From Actinomycetospora callitridis (lineage in GTDB: Bacteria > Actinomycetota > Actinomycetes > Mycobacteriales > Pseudonocardiaceae), in contig NZ_JAQZAK010000002.1 in NCBI RefSeq assembly GCF_028737265.1, forward strand, positions 868,001 to 932,000: a stretch of DNA of 64,000 nt, given 5' to 3'. The notes under the pieces were generated by a model. The model was not told where the DNA came from and searched no databases. It saw nothing but the letters and a program-made list of their open reading frames with translations. Of this stretch, positions 56,975 to 64,000 are shown in pieces. Every line of letters starts with the position of its first letter. Within the stretch, counting starts at the first letter, position 1. Both the position numbers and the translations under genes were made by a program.

Positions 56975-57558
56975 CGCAGGGCCCCCTCGGTGGCCGGCGA
57001 CGCCTTCTCCGTGGGGAAGAGGACGTCGGGGAAGCCGACGGTGCCCGCCCCGGGCGGCAGCGCGACCAGGTCCGGGGGCACGGCGACCAGGTCGGCGCGC
57101 CCCGTGGAGAGCAGCGCGCCCAACGTCAGCAGCAGGGCCTTGCGTCGGGCGGAGGCCGTCGCGTGCCCCAGGACCGTGACCCGCACGTCGGGGGACGAGA
57201 GGTCGACGACGTCGGCGACGAGGGTCTGGGCGAGGACGTCCTCGAGGGTCAGCAGGAGACCGACGACGTCCCCGGGACCGCGCACCGTCGGCAGGGCCTG
57301 CTCCACCACCGCGGCGTACTTCGCGTTCGGCGAGGTCTGCGCCCCTCCCCCGGCGGTGCGGGTGGCCCGGGCGAGGTCGGTGCGGGCGCGGTCCAGCTCC
57401 TGCACCGCGGTGGCCAGGAGGGCGCGGACCGGTGCGAGCGCGGTGCCGCCGCCGGCGTAGGGCAGCCGCTGCAGGCGTGTGTAGGTGTCGGAGGTGAGCT
57501 CCACCAGCGACGAGGCGGTCTGCAGGATCGGCACGTCCGCGGGCGTCGGTGCCGTCAT
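56971..57558 (-). CDS. Ferritin-like domain protein, probably without a metal site
   Basis: 195 residues. The start DVPILQTASSLVELTSDTYTRL resembles the first helix of exported ferritin-like proteins, but the usual Glu/His ligands are replaced by Ser, Thr and Leu. No signal peptide is seen. Coupled by overlaps to the lipoprotein gene downstream and to the glutaredoxin gene upstream. Function unknown. Confidence 0.7.
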   Translation of the reverse strand: MTAPTPADVPILQTASSLVELTSDTYTRLQRLPYAGGGTALAPVRALLATAVQELDRARTDLARATRTAGGGAQTSPNAKYAAVVEQALPTVRGPGDVVGLLLTLEDVLAQTLVADVVDLSSPDVRVTVLGHATASARRKALLLTLGALLSTGRADLVAVPPDLVALPPGAGTVGFPDVLFPTEKASPATEGALR

Positions 57559-57818
57559 GGCACGTCCCCGCCCGTGAGGGCACGGACCAGGTCGTCCGGC
57601 TCGATCCGCCAGGACCCGATCTCGACGCCGTCGACGAGCGTGACGGGGATGCGGTCGCCGTACTCGGCGCGCCACTCGGGGTCGGTGTCCGCGGCGTCGA
57701 CGTCGACGACGACGTGCTCCTCGCCGACCCGCGCGCCGATCTCCCGCACCACGCCCTCCATCCGGTCGCAGGTCCGGCAGTCCGCCCGCACGAGCACGAC
57801 GATGCGGGTTGTCTCCAC
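57555..57818 (-). CDS. Glutaredoxin-like protein
   Basis: Core domain of 87 residues: IVVLVRADCRTCDRMEGVV with a CRTC redox motif, and IPVTLVDGVEIGSWRIEPDDLVRAL, the pattern of glutaredoxin/DUF836 proteins found next to hemA in mycobacteria and rex in Streptomyces. I take GTG 57818 as the start because it gives the family length. The frame stays open to GTG 58085, which would add an acidic low-complexity N-terminus made partly of a 12-bp repeat; that version cannot be excluded. Confidence 0.78.
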   Translation of the reverse strand: METTRIVVLVRADCRTCDRMEGVVREIGARVGEEHVVVDVDAADTDPEWRAEYGDRIPVTLVDGVEIGSWRIEPDDLVRALTGGDVP

Positions 57819-57860
57819 GTCCGGTCCCGCGTCCGATCCCACGTCCGGGTCCACGTCCGG
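57813..57860. repeat. Four imperfect 12-bp repeats beside the glutaredoxin start
   Basis: Units CTCCACGTCCGG, TCCCGCGTCCGA, TCCCACGTCCGG and GTCCACGTCCGG in tandem. In the glutaredoxin frame they would read PDVD-PDVG-SDAG-PDVE. Confidence 0.75.
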
Positions 57861-58105
57861 GGAGGCGCCCGACCCGTCCGGGCGACCGCCCGCCGCACCG
57901 CCCACCGACACGGTCGCCCGCTCGTCGGACCGTTCGTCCGCCACCGGCTCGTCGCCTCCCTCCGGGGCCGCGTCCCTGCCCCGCCCGGCGGCAGTCTCCC
58001 ACGGTGCCGTGACCTCCACGCGGAGCCCCACGACCACTCCGAACGGCCGCTCGTCGCACCGTTGCTGCAGGTCGGAGAGGGTCACCCCTCCCGTGGGCGC
58101 GCCGG

Positions 58106-58135
58106 TGTCAGGGGCCGTCGGGCCGCACGTATGCT
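58106..58135 (+). promoter_or_regulatory. Possible promoter for the bldN operon
   Basis: TGTCAG (58106-58111), 18-nt spacer, TATGCT (58130-58135). The -10 is good, the -35 weak. It lies 61 nt before the leader ORF. Confidence 0.35.
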
Positions 58136-58196
58136 CCCGCGGCGAGGCCTCCTCACCGGGGGAACCGGTCGGGAATCGTCGATCGAGGGAGAGGGC

Positions 58197-58283
58197 ATGT
58201 CCGACGCTGCCGGTCGTCACGACCGGGCGCGCGCGCACGCTCTCGGGGCCCCCGGCCTCCCGTTCCCGCCCGGAGCAACGTGA
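58197..58283 (+). CDS. 28-residue leader ORF coupled to the bldN-like gene
   Basis: ATG preceded by GAGGGAGAGGGC, the strongest ribosome-binding site in this neighbourhood. It encodes a 28-residue peptide starting MSDAAGRHDRARAHALGAPG and ends in TGA that overlaps the sigma-factor GTG as GTGA. No family. It may be a true leader peptide that sets translation of the sigma factor; alternatively it is part of the sigma N-terminus joined by frameshift. Confidence 0.5.
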   Translation: MSDAAGRHDRARAHALGAPGLPFPPGAT

Positions 58284-59392
58284 GGCGCGCGGCACCCGAT
58301 CCCGCCGACGAGCCCGGCGCCGGCCGCCCCCCGGCACGGGGCGACGCCCGGCGCGGCACCGGCGCACGCGGAGCCACCGGCACCGACACCCCGCCCGAGC
58401 CGGTGATCGGCACCCGCACCCACGGGAACACCAACGGCCACACCAACGGTCACGCCAACGGCCATGGCGGGCACCACGGGCACGGCACCCCGACGGCGGC
58501 ACCAGCGGCACCGCCGACGGCTCCGTTCTACCCCGCGCAGCGCCGGCGCGAGGACACCTGGCCCCCGCCGGCGGGCGACGGCGCCCCGGCACCCCGGACC
58601 GGCTCCGGTCCCCTCCCGGGCCCGCCGCCTCCCCCGACCGCGCACCCGCCGACCGTGCACCCGCCGACTGGCCCTGCGCCGATCGCCGACCCGGGCGAGC
58701 CGACCACCGGCCTCCCGATCGCCGACCCCGGCGTCGCCGTGCCGGCCCTGCCGGCCGACGGGCCGCCCCCGCTCGCGGAGGACGGCTCGGAGACCGTGGA
58801 CGCCGACGAGCTCCCCGACGACCTCCCCGAGGAGGGCGCCTCGGCCGAGGGCTGGGCGCTCGTGCGGGCCGCGCAGGACGGCGACACCGACGCCTTCGGT
58901 CAACTCTTCGACCGCTACCACGACACGGTCTTCCGGTTCGTGCTCTACCGCCTGGGCGACCGGCCCGCGGCCGAGGACCTCACCCAGGAGACGTTCGTCC
59001 GCGCCTTCCGCCGGATCACCTCGGTGAGCTACCAGGGCCGCGACATCGGTGCGTGGTTCGTCACCATCGCCCGCAACCTGGTGCTCGACCACGTGAAGTC
59101 CAGCCGCTACCGGCTCGAGTCCGCGACCGCCGAGGTCGCCGACGTCGCGCCCGGCAGCCTGCGCCCCGGTCCCGAGACCGAGGTGATCGCGGGCGCCACC
59201 CACGCCGAGCTGCTGAAATGCGTCGCCAAGCTGGGCGACGACCAGCAGGAGTGCATCGCGCTGCGCTTCCTCCAGGGCCTCTCCGTGGCCGAGACCGCGG
59301 ACATCATGGGCCGCAACGAGGGGGCCGTGAAGGCGCTGCAGCACCGTGCGGTGCGTCGTCTCGCTCAACTGTTGCCCGAGGGTCTGCGGTGA
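58280..59392 (+). CDS. bldN: ECF sigma factor, BldN-like
   Basis: 370 residues. Residues 1-190 are a low-complexity extension (His/Asn/Gly-rich 48-69, then Pro-rich, then acidic). Residues 196-275 are sigma region 2 (DAFGQLFDRYHDTVFRFVLYR; AEDLTQETFVRAFRRI; GAWFVTIARNLVLDHVKSSRYRLE) and 310-366 region 4 (QQECIALRFLQGLSVAETADIMGRNEGAVKALQHRAVRRLA), very close to Streptomyces BldN as I remember it. BldN is made with an N-terminal extension and controls aerial growth. GTG start with GGAG 6 nt upstream. The next gene fits its anti-sigma RsbN. Confidence 0.88.
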   Translation: MRRAAPDPADEPGAGRPPARGDARRGTGARGATGTDTPPEPVIGTRTHGNTNGHTNGHANGHGGHHGHGTPTAAPAAPPTAPFYPAQRRREDTWPPPAGDGAPAPRTGSGPLPGPPPPPTAHPPTVHPPTGPAPIADPGEPTTGLPIADPGVAVPALPADGPPPLAEDGSETVDADELPDDLPEEGASAEGWALVRAAQDGDTDAFGQLFDRYHDTVFRFVLYRLGDRPAAEDLTQETFVRAFRRITSVSYQGRDIGAWFVTIARNLVLDHVKSSRYRLESATAEVADVAPGSLRPGPETEVIAGATHAELLKCVAKLGDDQQECIALRFLQGLSVAETADIMGRNEGAVKALQHRAVRRLAQLLPEGLR

Positions 59393-59516
59393 GTCACGAC
59401 GATGTAATTCGAACCGCACACCGCAAAGACGTAACCGGTCGCCCGTCCGGTCGTTTTGCCCATCGACGAGCACGGCGCGCACGCAACGTGACGCGCGGAC
59501 GATGAGGACGGGCGGA

Positions 59517-60845
59517 ATGTCGAGCGGGTACGACGGGGACGACGAGCTGTTCGCTCGCGTCTGGGCGCAGCGGGACGCGGCGGAGCGTCCGGCGCCCCCC
59601 GATCCCCGTCGGGAGCGCCCCCAGGAGCGCCCCCAGGAGCTCCTCGACCCCGAGCTCGCCCGCGTCCTCGACGTCGCCTCGGCCCTGCGCACCGCCGGTC
59701 GCGCGGCGCAGGGTCCCGACCCGGACGCCTCGGCACGCATGCGCGCCGCCGTGATGGCCGAGATCGGCGGCGGGACCGCCGACGGCGCGACCCGCGAGCG
59801 CACCCGCGTGCTGCGCTCCCCGGACCCCGGTCCGGCCGGTGGTCGGGGGGCCGGCCGGGCCGGTGCCACCACGCGGCGGGAGACCCGCGAGAGCCGCGGC
59901 GGGACGCGTCCCGCGGACCGGCGCCCCGCCGCCCGCGCGACGTCCCGGCGCTCGGGCGCCCGCCTGCTGTCGTCCTTCGTCACCGGCGCGTGCGCCGTGA
60001 TGCTGCTCGGCGCCCTGACGGTGCTCCTGAGCCGCGGCGCGCTGCCCGGCGAGATGCTCTACGGCATCAAGCGCGCGTCGGAGAGCGCCGAGATCGGCCT
60101 CACCAGCGGCCAGGAGGCCAAGGGCCTCAAGCACCTCGACTTCGCCTCGACCCGCCTCGAGGAGGTCTCGGACCTCATCGAGCGCCAGGCCGCCACGGCC
60201 GCGGGCGCGGGACCGGTCGCCGCCGGCATCGGCCCCGACGAGGCCGCCCTCGTGCTGGACAACCTGCGGGCGTTCGACGAGCAGGCCCGCACCGGGTCGC
60301 GGCTGATCCTGCCGCTCGCCGCCCAGCCCACCGGCCCGTCGCCCGCCGAGCTGGGCGAGTGGGCCCGGTCCCAGTCGGCCCGTCTCGACACGCTGAGCCC
60401 CTCGCTGGACGGCGACGGGCGCACCGCCGCCGCCGGGTCGCAGCAGATGCTGCAGCGCATCGACCAGCGCGCCACCGCGTTCGGCGGGTCCGAGCGCTGC
60501 TCGACCGGTGACGCGGCCGACGACCTGGGCCCGCTGCCGACCGGCGACTGCGACGCCGGCTCCGCGTCGGACGACACGCAGACCACCACGACGGCGATCC
60601 CCGAGTCCACGACCACGAGCACGACGTCGAGCACCACGACGTCCAGCACGTCCTCCACGACGTCGTCGCGCAACGAGACGTCCAGCCGCGACGACGACTC
60701 GGACGACTCCGGCTCCTCGTCGGGCTCCCGCGAGCAGCAGACCTCGACCCCGGATCCCGTCCAGGTCCCCCTGCCCGTGCCGCTGCTGCCGCAGGTCGAC
60801 GTGCCGCCGCTGCTGCCGGGTCTGCCCGGCCTCAGCCTGGGCTGA
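59517..60845 (+). CDS. rsbN: Membrane anti-sigma factor, RsbN-like (DUF5667)
   Basis: 442 residues. Cytoplasmic N-terminal 150 residues ([38 protein letters not shown]), the part expected to hold the sigma factor. One membrane helix at about 152-173. Then a DUF5667 domain ([46 protein letters not shown]) outside, a Ser/Thr/Asp-rich stalk and a Pro/Leu-rich end. ATG 59517 has GGGCGGA directly before it; ATG 59502 is an alternative. Position behind bldN matches rsbN of Streptomyces. Confidence 0.85.
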   Translation: MSSGYDGDDELFARVWAQRDAAERPAPPDPRRERPQERPQELLDPELARVLDVASALRTAGRAAQGPDPDASARMRAAVMAEIGGGTADGATRERTRVLRSPDPGPAGGRGAGRAGATTRRETRESRGGTRPADRRPAARATSRRSGARLLSSFVTGACAVMLLGALTVLLSRGALPGEMLYGIKRASESAEIGLTSGQEAKGLKHLDFASTRLEEVSDLIERQAATAAGAGPVAAGIGPDEAALVLDNLRAFDEQARTGSRLILPLAAQPTGPSPAELGEWARSQSARLDTLSPSLDGDGRTAAAGSQQMLQRIDQRATAFGGSERCSTGDAADDLGPLPTGDCDAGSASDDTQTTTTAIPESTTTSTTSSTTTSSTSSTTSSRNETSSRDDDSDDSGSSSGSREQQTSTPDPVQVPLPVPLLPQVDVPPLLPGLPGLSLG

Positions 60846-60886
60846 CCGGCCTCGCCCGGCGCGACCGGTGGGCGGTCGGGCCCGTC

Positions 60887-60892
60887 TAGGGT
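60887..60892 (+). promoter_or_regulatory. Possible -10 element for the HAD gene
   Basis: TAGGGT, 96 nt before the GTG at 60988; identical to the element proposed before nuoA. No -35 evident. A 14-bp direct repeat (GGCGACGACACGGG) lies in the leader at about 60946-60975. Confidence 0.3.
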
Positions 60893-60987
60893 GGAGAGCA
60901 CCGCCGAGGACGCTCCCGTCCCACCCCGGCGGCCCGGTCCCGGGACGGCGACGACACGGGCGGCGACGACACGGGGAGGACCCGGCG

Positions 60988-62043
60988 GTGGGACGACGGC
61001 GCGAGCGCCGGATACAGGCGGAGCGCGACGCGGCGCGACGCGCCGGGGAGGCCTCCGCCGAGGCCGCGGTGCGGGACGCCGCCCTCGGCACGCCCACCGC
61101 GTCGGAGCTCCTCGAGGCGGTGCCGGACAGCGCAGGCCCCACCACGGACGCCGCCGGCGGGGTCGACGGTGCCCCCGACGGCGAGCTCTCGGGCGGGGGT
61201 CCGGCGGCCGCGGCCGCGTCGGCCGACGCCCCGGACATCCACCAGGTGCCGCCGTCGACACGCGTCCCGCCCGACCTCACGGCCGCCGCGTTCTTCGACG
61301 TCGACAACACCATGATGATGGGCGCGTCGATCTTCCACTTCGCCCGCGGCCTGGCCGCCCGGAACTTCTTCTCCGGCTCGGACATGCGCGGGTTCGTCTG
61401 GCAGCAGCTGAAGTTCCGGCTCGGCGGCGAGGGCTCGCCCGAGGACGTCCGCGCCCACCGCGAGCAGGCCCTGTCCTTCGTCGCCGGCCAGCCCGTCGCC
61501 GAGCTCGTCGAGCTCGGCGAGGAGATCTACGACGAGCTGATGGCCGACCGCATCTGGGAGGGCACCCGCGCCCTCGCCCAGATGCACCTCGACGCCGGCC
61601 AGCGGGTCTGGCTCGTCACCGCCACGCCCCTGGAGCTGGCGCGCATCATCGCGCGCCGCCTGGGCCTCACCGGCGCCCTGGGCACGGTCGCCGAGAGCGA
61701 GGACGGCGTCTTCACCGGCCGCCTCGTCGGCGAGCTGCTGCACGGCCCGGCCAAGGCGCACGCGGTGCGCGCCCTCGCGGCCCGCGAGGGGCTCGACCTG
61801 CGGCGCTGCGCGGCCTACTCCGACTCGGTCAACGACGCCCCCATGCTGTCCGTGGTGGGCACCGCGGTGGCCGTCAACCCGGACTCCGACCTGCGCCAGA
61901 TGGCCCGGCGGCGGGGCTGGGAGATCCGCGACTTCCGGTCCGGGCGCAAGGTCGCCCGCATCGGCGTGCCCTCGGTGCTCGGCGCGGGCGCGGTGGCCGG
62001 CGCGGTGGTGGCCGGCGCCGCCTACCGCCGTCGCGTCAGCTGA
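60988..62043 (+). CDS. HAD-IB family hydrolase (SerB-like)
   Basis: 351 residues. A 95-residue disordered N-terminus precedes the HAD core: motif [12 protein letters not shown] (Asp104/Asp106), motif [17 protein letters not shown], motif III with Lys in [12 protein letters not shown], and motif [18 protein letters not shown]. This is the HAD-IB/SerB1-type pattern; the substrate is a phosphate ester of unknown identity, and its neighbour suggests phospholipid metabolism. GTG start with GGGGAGGA at good distance. It ends with a weak hydrophobic stretch. Confidence 0.9.
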   Translation: MGRRRERRIQAERDAARRAGEASAEAAVRDAALGTPTASELLEAVPDSAGPTTDAAGGVDGAPDGELSGGGPAAAAASADAPDIHQVPPSTRVPPDLTAAAFFDVDNTMMMGASIFHFARGLAARNFFSGSDMRGFVWQQLKFRLGGEGSPEDVRAHREQALSFVAGQPVAELVELGEEIYDELMADRIWEGTRALAQMHLDAGQRVWLVTATPLELARIIARRLGLTGALGTVAESEDGVFTGRLVGELLHGPAKAHAVRALAAREGLDLRRCAAYSDSVNDAPMLSVVGTAVAVNPDSDLRQMARRRGWEIRDFRSGRKVARIGVPSVLGAGAVAGAVVAGAAYRRRVS

Positions 62044-62049
62044 CCCGGC

Positions 62050-62090
62050 CCGCCCAGCCCCGGTCCGCCCAGCCCCGGTCCGCTCAGCCC
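62050..62090. repeat. 15-bp tandem repeat between convergent genes
   Basis: CCGCCCAGCCCCGGT twice (62050-62064, 62065-62079) and a partial third copy CCGCTCAGCCC that contains the stop of the acyltransferase gene. Confidence 0.85.
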
Positions 62091-63148
62091 AGGAAGGCGT
62101 TCCGCCGGCCCGCGAGCAGGCGGTAGAGGGTCTGCTGGATGTTCTCGCGCACCTGGTCGGTCAGGTTGAACACCAGCATCGGGTCGTCGGCCGCGCTCGG
62201 GTCGTAGGAGTCCGTGTGGATCGGCTCGCCGAACTCGATGTACCACTTCGACGGCAGCGGCACGAGGCCCAGCGGTCCCAGCAGCGGCCAGGTCGGCGTG
62301 ATCGGGAAGTAGGGCACGCCGAGCAGGCGCGCGATCGGGCCGAGGTCGGCGATCTTCGGGTAGATCTCCTCGGCCCCGACGATCGAGCACGGGATGATCG
62401 GGACGCCGCAGCGCAGCGCGGCCGAGACGAAGCCGCCGCGCCCGAAGCGCTGCAGCTTGTAGCGGTCGGCGAAGTCCTTGCCGATGCCCTTGAACCCCTC
62501 GGGCCACACGCCGACGAGCTCGCCGGCCGACAGCAGGGCCTCGGCGTCGGCGTTGCAGGCGAGCGTGTGCCCGGCCTTGCGCGCCGCGGCACCGACGCCC
62601 GGGAGGCCGAAGACGAGGTCGGCCGCGAGCATCCGCAGATAGCGCGGCACGGGCAGGTCGTCGTGCGTCGCGACCGTCGTCATGAGCGCGTCGAGGGGCA
62701 ACGTGCCCGAGTGGTTGGCCACGAGCAGCGCACCGCCGGAGGTCGGCACGTTCTCGGTGCCGATGGTCTCCACCCGGAACCACTTCTCGTAGAGCGGGCG
62801 CAGCAGCGGCATGACCACGTTCTCGGTCAGGTCGCGGTCGAACCCGAAGTCGTCGACCGCGTAGCGGCCCGTCAGCCGGCGCTGCAGGAACTCGCCGACC
62901 TCGGCCACCCGCGCCTCGAGCTCCGTCGGTCCCGACGGGGCCGGCAGCGCGGCCAGCTCGCCGCCGGTGGCGGGCTCGACGGCGTCCACGGCCTCCTCGG
63001 TGGGCCTACCGTCGCCGTCCAGCCCGCGCGCGGCCGCCGTGCGCTCGGTGAGGGATCCGATCCCCGGTCGGCTCGCCCGCCGCGGCGCGGGACGGGGTCG
63101 CGGACGACCTCCGTCCTGGCGCAACGGGATGACCCGGGCCTCGGGCAT
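62084..63148 (-). CDS. Lysophospholipid acyltransferase family protein
   Basis: 354 residues. PlsC-type motifs: NHSGTLPLD (NHX4D catalytic), GVWPEGFKG (EGF/EGT-like block) and GVPIIPCSIVGAEE. The N-terminal 120 residues are Arg/Pro/Glu-rich. Corresponds to the acyltransferase beside galE2 and serB1 in mycobacteria, probably acting on glycerolipids at the membrane. ATG 63148 has GAGGAGA upstream; an in-frame GTG at 63229 overlaps the epimerase stop (GTGA) and would add 27 residues containing three LSDH repeats. Confidence 0.9.
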   Translation of the reverse strand: MPEARVIPLRQDGGRPRPRPAPRRASRPGIGSLTERTAAARGLDGDGRPTEEAVDAVEPATGGELAALPAPSGPTELEARVAEVGEFLQRRLTGRYAVDDFGFDRDLTENVVMPLLRPLYEKWFRVETIGTENVPTSGGALLVANHSGTLPLDALMTTVATHDDLPVPRYLRMLAADLVFGLPGVGAAARKAGHTLACNADAEALLSAGELVGVWPEGFKGIGKDFADRYKLQRFGRGGFVSAALRCGVPIIPCSIVGAEEIYPKIADLGPIARLLGVPYFPITPTWPLLGPLGLVPLPSKWYIEFGEPIHTDSYDPSAADDPMLVFNLTDQVRENIQQTLYRLLAGRRNAFLG

Positions 63149-63170
63149 GACGTCTCCTCGCGGACGCTCG

Positions 63171-63215
63171 TGATCGGACAGCTGGTGGTCGGACAGCTCG
63201 TGGTCGGACAGGGTG
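63171..63215. repeat. Three 15-bp tandem repeats before the acyltransferase
   Basis: TGATCGGACAGCTGG, TGGTCGGACAGCTCG and TGGTCGGACAGGGTG in a row. On the minus strand, in the acyltransferase frame, they read LSDHE-LSDHQ-LSDHE. Confidence 0.85.
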
Positions 63216-63225
63216 TGGTGCGGGG

Positions 63226-64000
63226 TCACGAGCCCGTGGGCAGGGCGCGCGCGACGGCGACCGCCGCGTCCTGGGCCTGCCCGAGCCTCGACGGATCGAT
63301 CCACGGGCGCAGCCCGCGCCCGGCCACGAAGTCGTCGAACGCCTGCACCGTCGTCCAGCGTGGCGTGAACCCGAACTCCGTGCGCAGCTTCGTGGTGTCC
63401 ACCACGCGACCGAAGTTCAGCAGGCGCATCTGCTCGGGCGAGAAGTCGACCAACCGGGCGCGCCGGGTGAACCGCCCGACCAGCGGCACCGCGGGCTGCG
63501 GGATCGGCAGCGGGAACCGGCCCGCGCGGCGGATCGCCTGCGAGAGCATGAGCACCCCGGCGCCGCCGACGTTGAACACCCCGGGCAGGTCCTGCGCCGC
63601 GGCGCGCTCGAGCACCGCGACCGCGTCCTCCTCGTGCAGCAGCTGCACCCGGGCGTCGTATCCCAGGACGACCGGGACCACCGGCAGCGAGAAGTACCGG
63701 ACGAACGACGTGTCGATCCGCGGGCCGATGAGATTGACGAACCGCAGCGTCGTCACCGGGATGTCCGGCCGGCGTCGAGAGAAGCTGCGGACGTAGCCCT
63801 CGATCTCGACCGCGTCCTTCGCGTAGCCCCCCGGCGGGATCGCCTTCGGCTCGGTGGTCTCGGTGAACGTCGCCGGGTCACGCTTGCTCGCGCCGTAGAC
63901 CGCGCTGGTCGACTTCACCACCAGGCGCCGCACCGTGTCGGAACGCTGGCAGGCCGCGAGCAGCTGCATCGTCCCGATGACGTTCATCTCCATCATCATC
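63226..64000 (-). CDS. NAD-dependent epimerase/dehydratase, N-terminus outside window
   Basis: C-terminal 257 residues of a short-chain-type sugar nucleotide epimerase; the nucleotide-binding start lies beyond base 64000. Visible: VIGTMQLLAACQRS, KSTSAVYGASKRDPATFTE, and TLRFVNLIGPR with substrate-binding residues. The usual YX3K pair is not where expected (GGYAKDAVEIEGY has Lys at +2). Resembles the galE2/Rv0501 type beside a similar acyltransferase in mycobacteria. Substrate unknown. Confidence 0.88.
   Translation of the reverse strand, partial: MMMEMNVIGTMQLLAACQRSDTVRRLVVKSTSAVYGASKRDPATFTETTEPKAIPPGGYAKDAVEIEGYVRSFSRRRPDIPVTTLRFVNLIGPRIDTSFVRYFSLPVVPVVLGYDARVQLLHEEDAVAVLERAAAQDLPGVFNVGGAGVLMLSQAIRRAGRFPLPIPQPAVPLVGRFTRRARLVDFSPEQMRLLNFGRVVDTTKLRTEFGFTPRWTTVQAFDDFVAGRGLRPWIDPSRLGQAQDAAVAVARALPTGS

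Overview
The window is 64 kb of very GC-rich, tightly packed chromosome from an actinobacterium. GTG starts are frequent, and most genes in each operon overlap by four bases (ATGA or GTGA). Gene content points to a spore- or mycelium-forming relative of Pseudonocardiales: bldC and a bldN/rsbN pair as in Streptomyces, combined with a men/ccs/hem order that resembles the Mycobacterium tuberculosis hemA-to-grcC1 region. This placement is inference from gene order and families remembered, not from a search. I see no rRNA, tRNA, CRISPR array, insertion sequence or prophage.

Layout. 1-2.3 kb: the end of korA, korB and a RarD-type transporter on the plus strand. 2.3-30.9 kb, minus strand, read right to left: menD, a fused mnhAB plus mnhCDEFG Na+/H+ antiporter, a DUF3592 protein, menG, menJ, the complete fourteen-gene complex I operon nuoA-N, and a long-chain polyprenyl diphosphate synthase. 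Menaquinone synthesis, complex I and a complex-I-like antiporter therefore lie side by side. 31-34.2 kb: an accessory pair, a DGPF protein and an ECF42-type sigma factor whose C-terminus carries an incomplete tyrosine recombinase, divergent from a DUF998 membrane protein across a concentric palindrome. 34.4-38 kb: a secreted protein, menA, DUF4229, bldC and a small membrane protein. 38-46.5 kb, minus: a ParA/MinD-like ATPase, the ccsB-resB-ccdA cytochrome c maturation genes, a zinc-ribbon protein, a TlpA-like thioredoxin, a histidine phosphatase and hemL. 46.6-57.8 kb, minus: a receptor Ser/Thr kinase, three small membrane proteins, hemB, cobA-hemD, hemC, hemA, rex, two ferritin-like proteins and a glutaredoxin. 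58.2-62 kb, plus: a short leader ORF, bldN-like sigma, rsbN-like anti-sigma and a HAD-IB hydrolase. 62-64 kb, minus: an acyltransferase and a truncated epimerase.

How it fits together. Electron supply (KOR, complex I), the quinone pool (menA, menD, menG, menJ, prenyl synthase), cytochrome c maturation and haem synthesis form one respiratory block. The NADH-sensing repressor Rex is encoded inside it, and Rex-box-like sites lie in its own promoter and directly upstream of menJ, the gene preceding nuoA. That gives a plausible redox circuit, inferred from sequence only.

Most unusual items: the sigma-recombinase fusion; the 68-bp concentric palindrome next to it; a dispersed hairpin repeat at 1.3 and 51.1 kb attached to a TAG stop in both places; a five-copy array that holds stop codons for two convergent genes; a translationally coupled leader ORF before bldN; and a duplicated four-cysteine sensor domain on the kinase.
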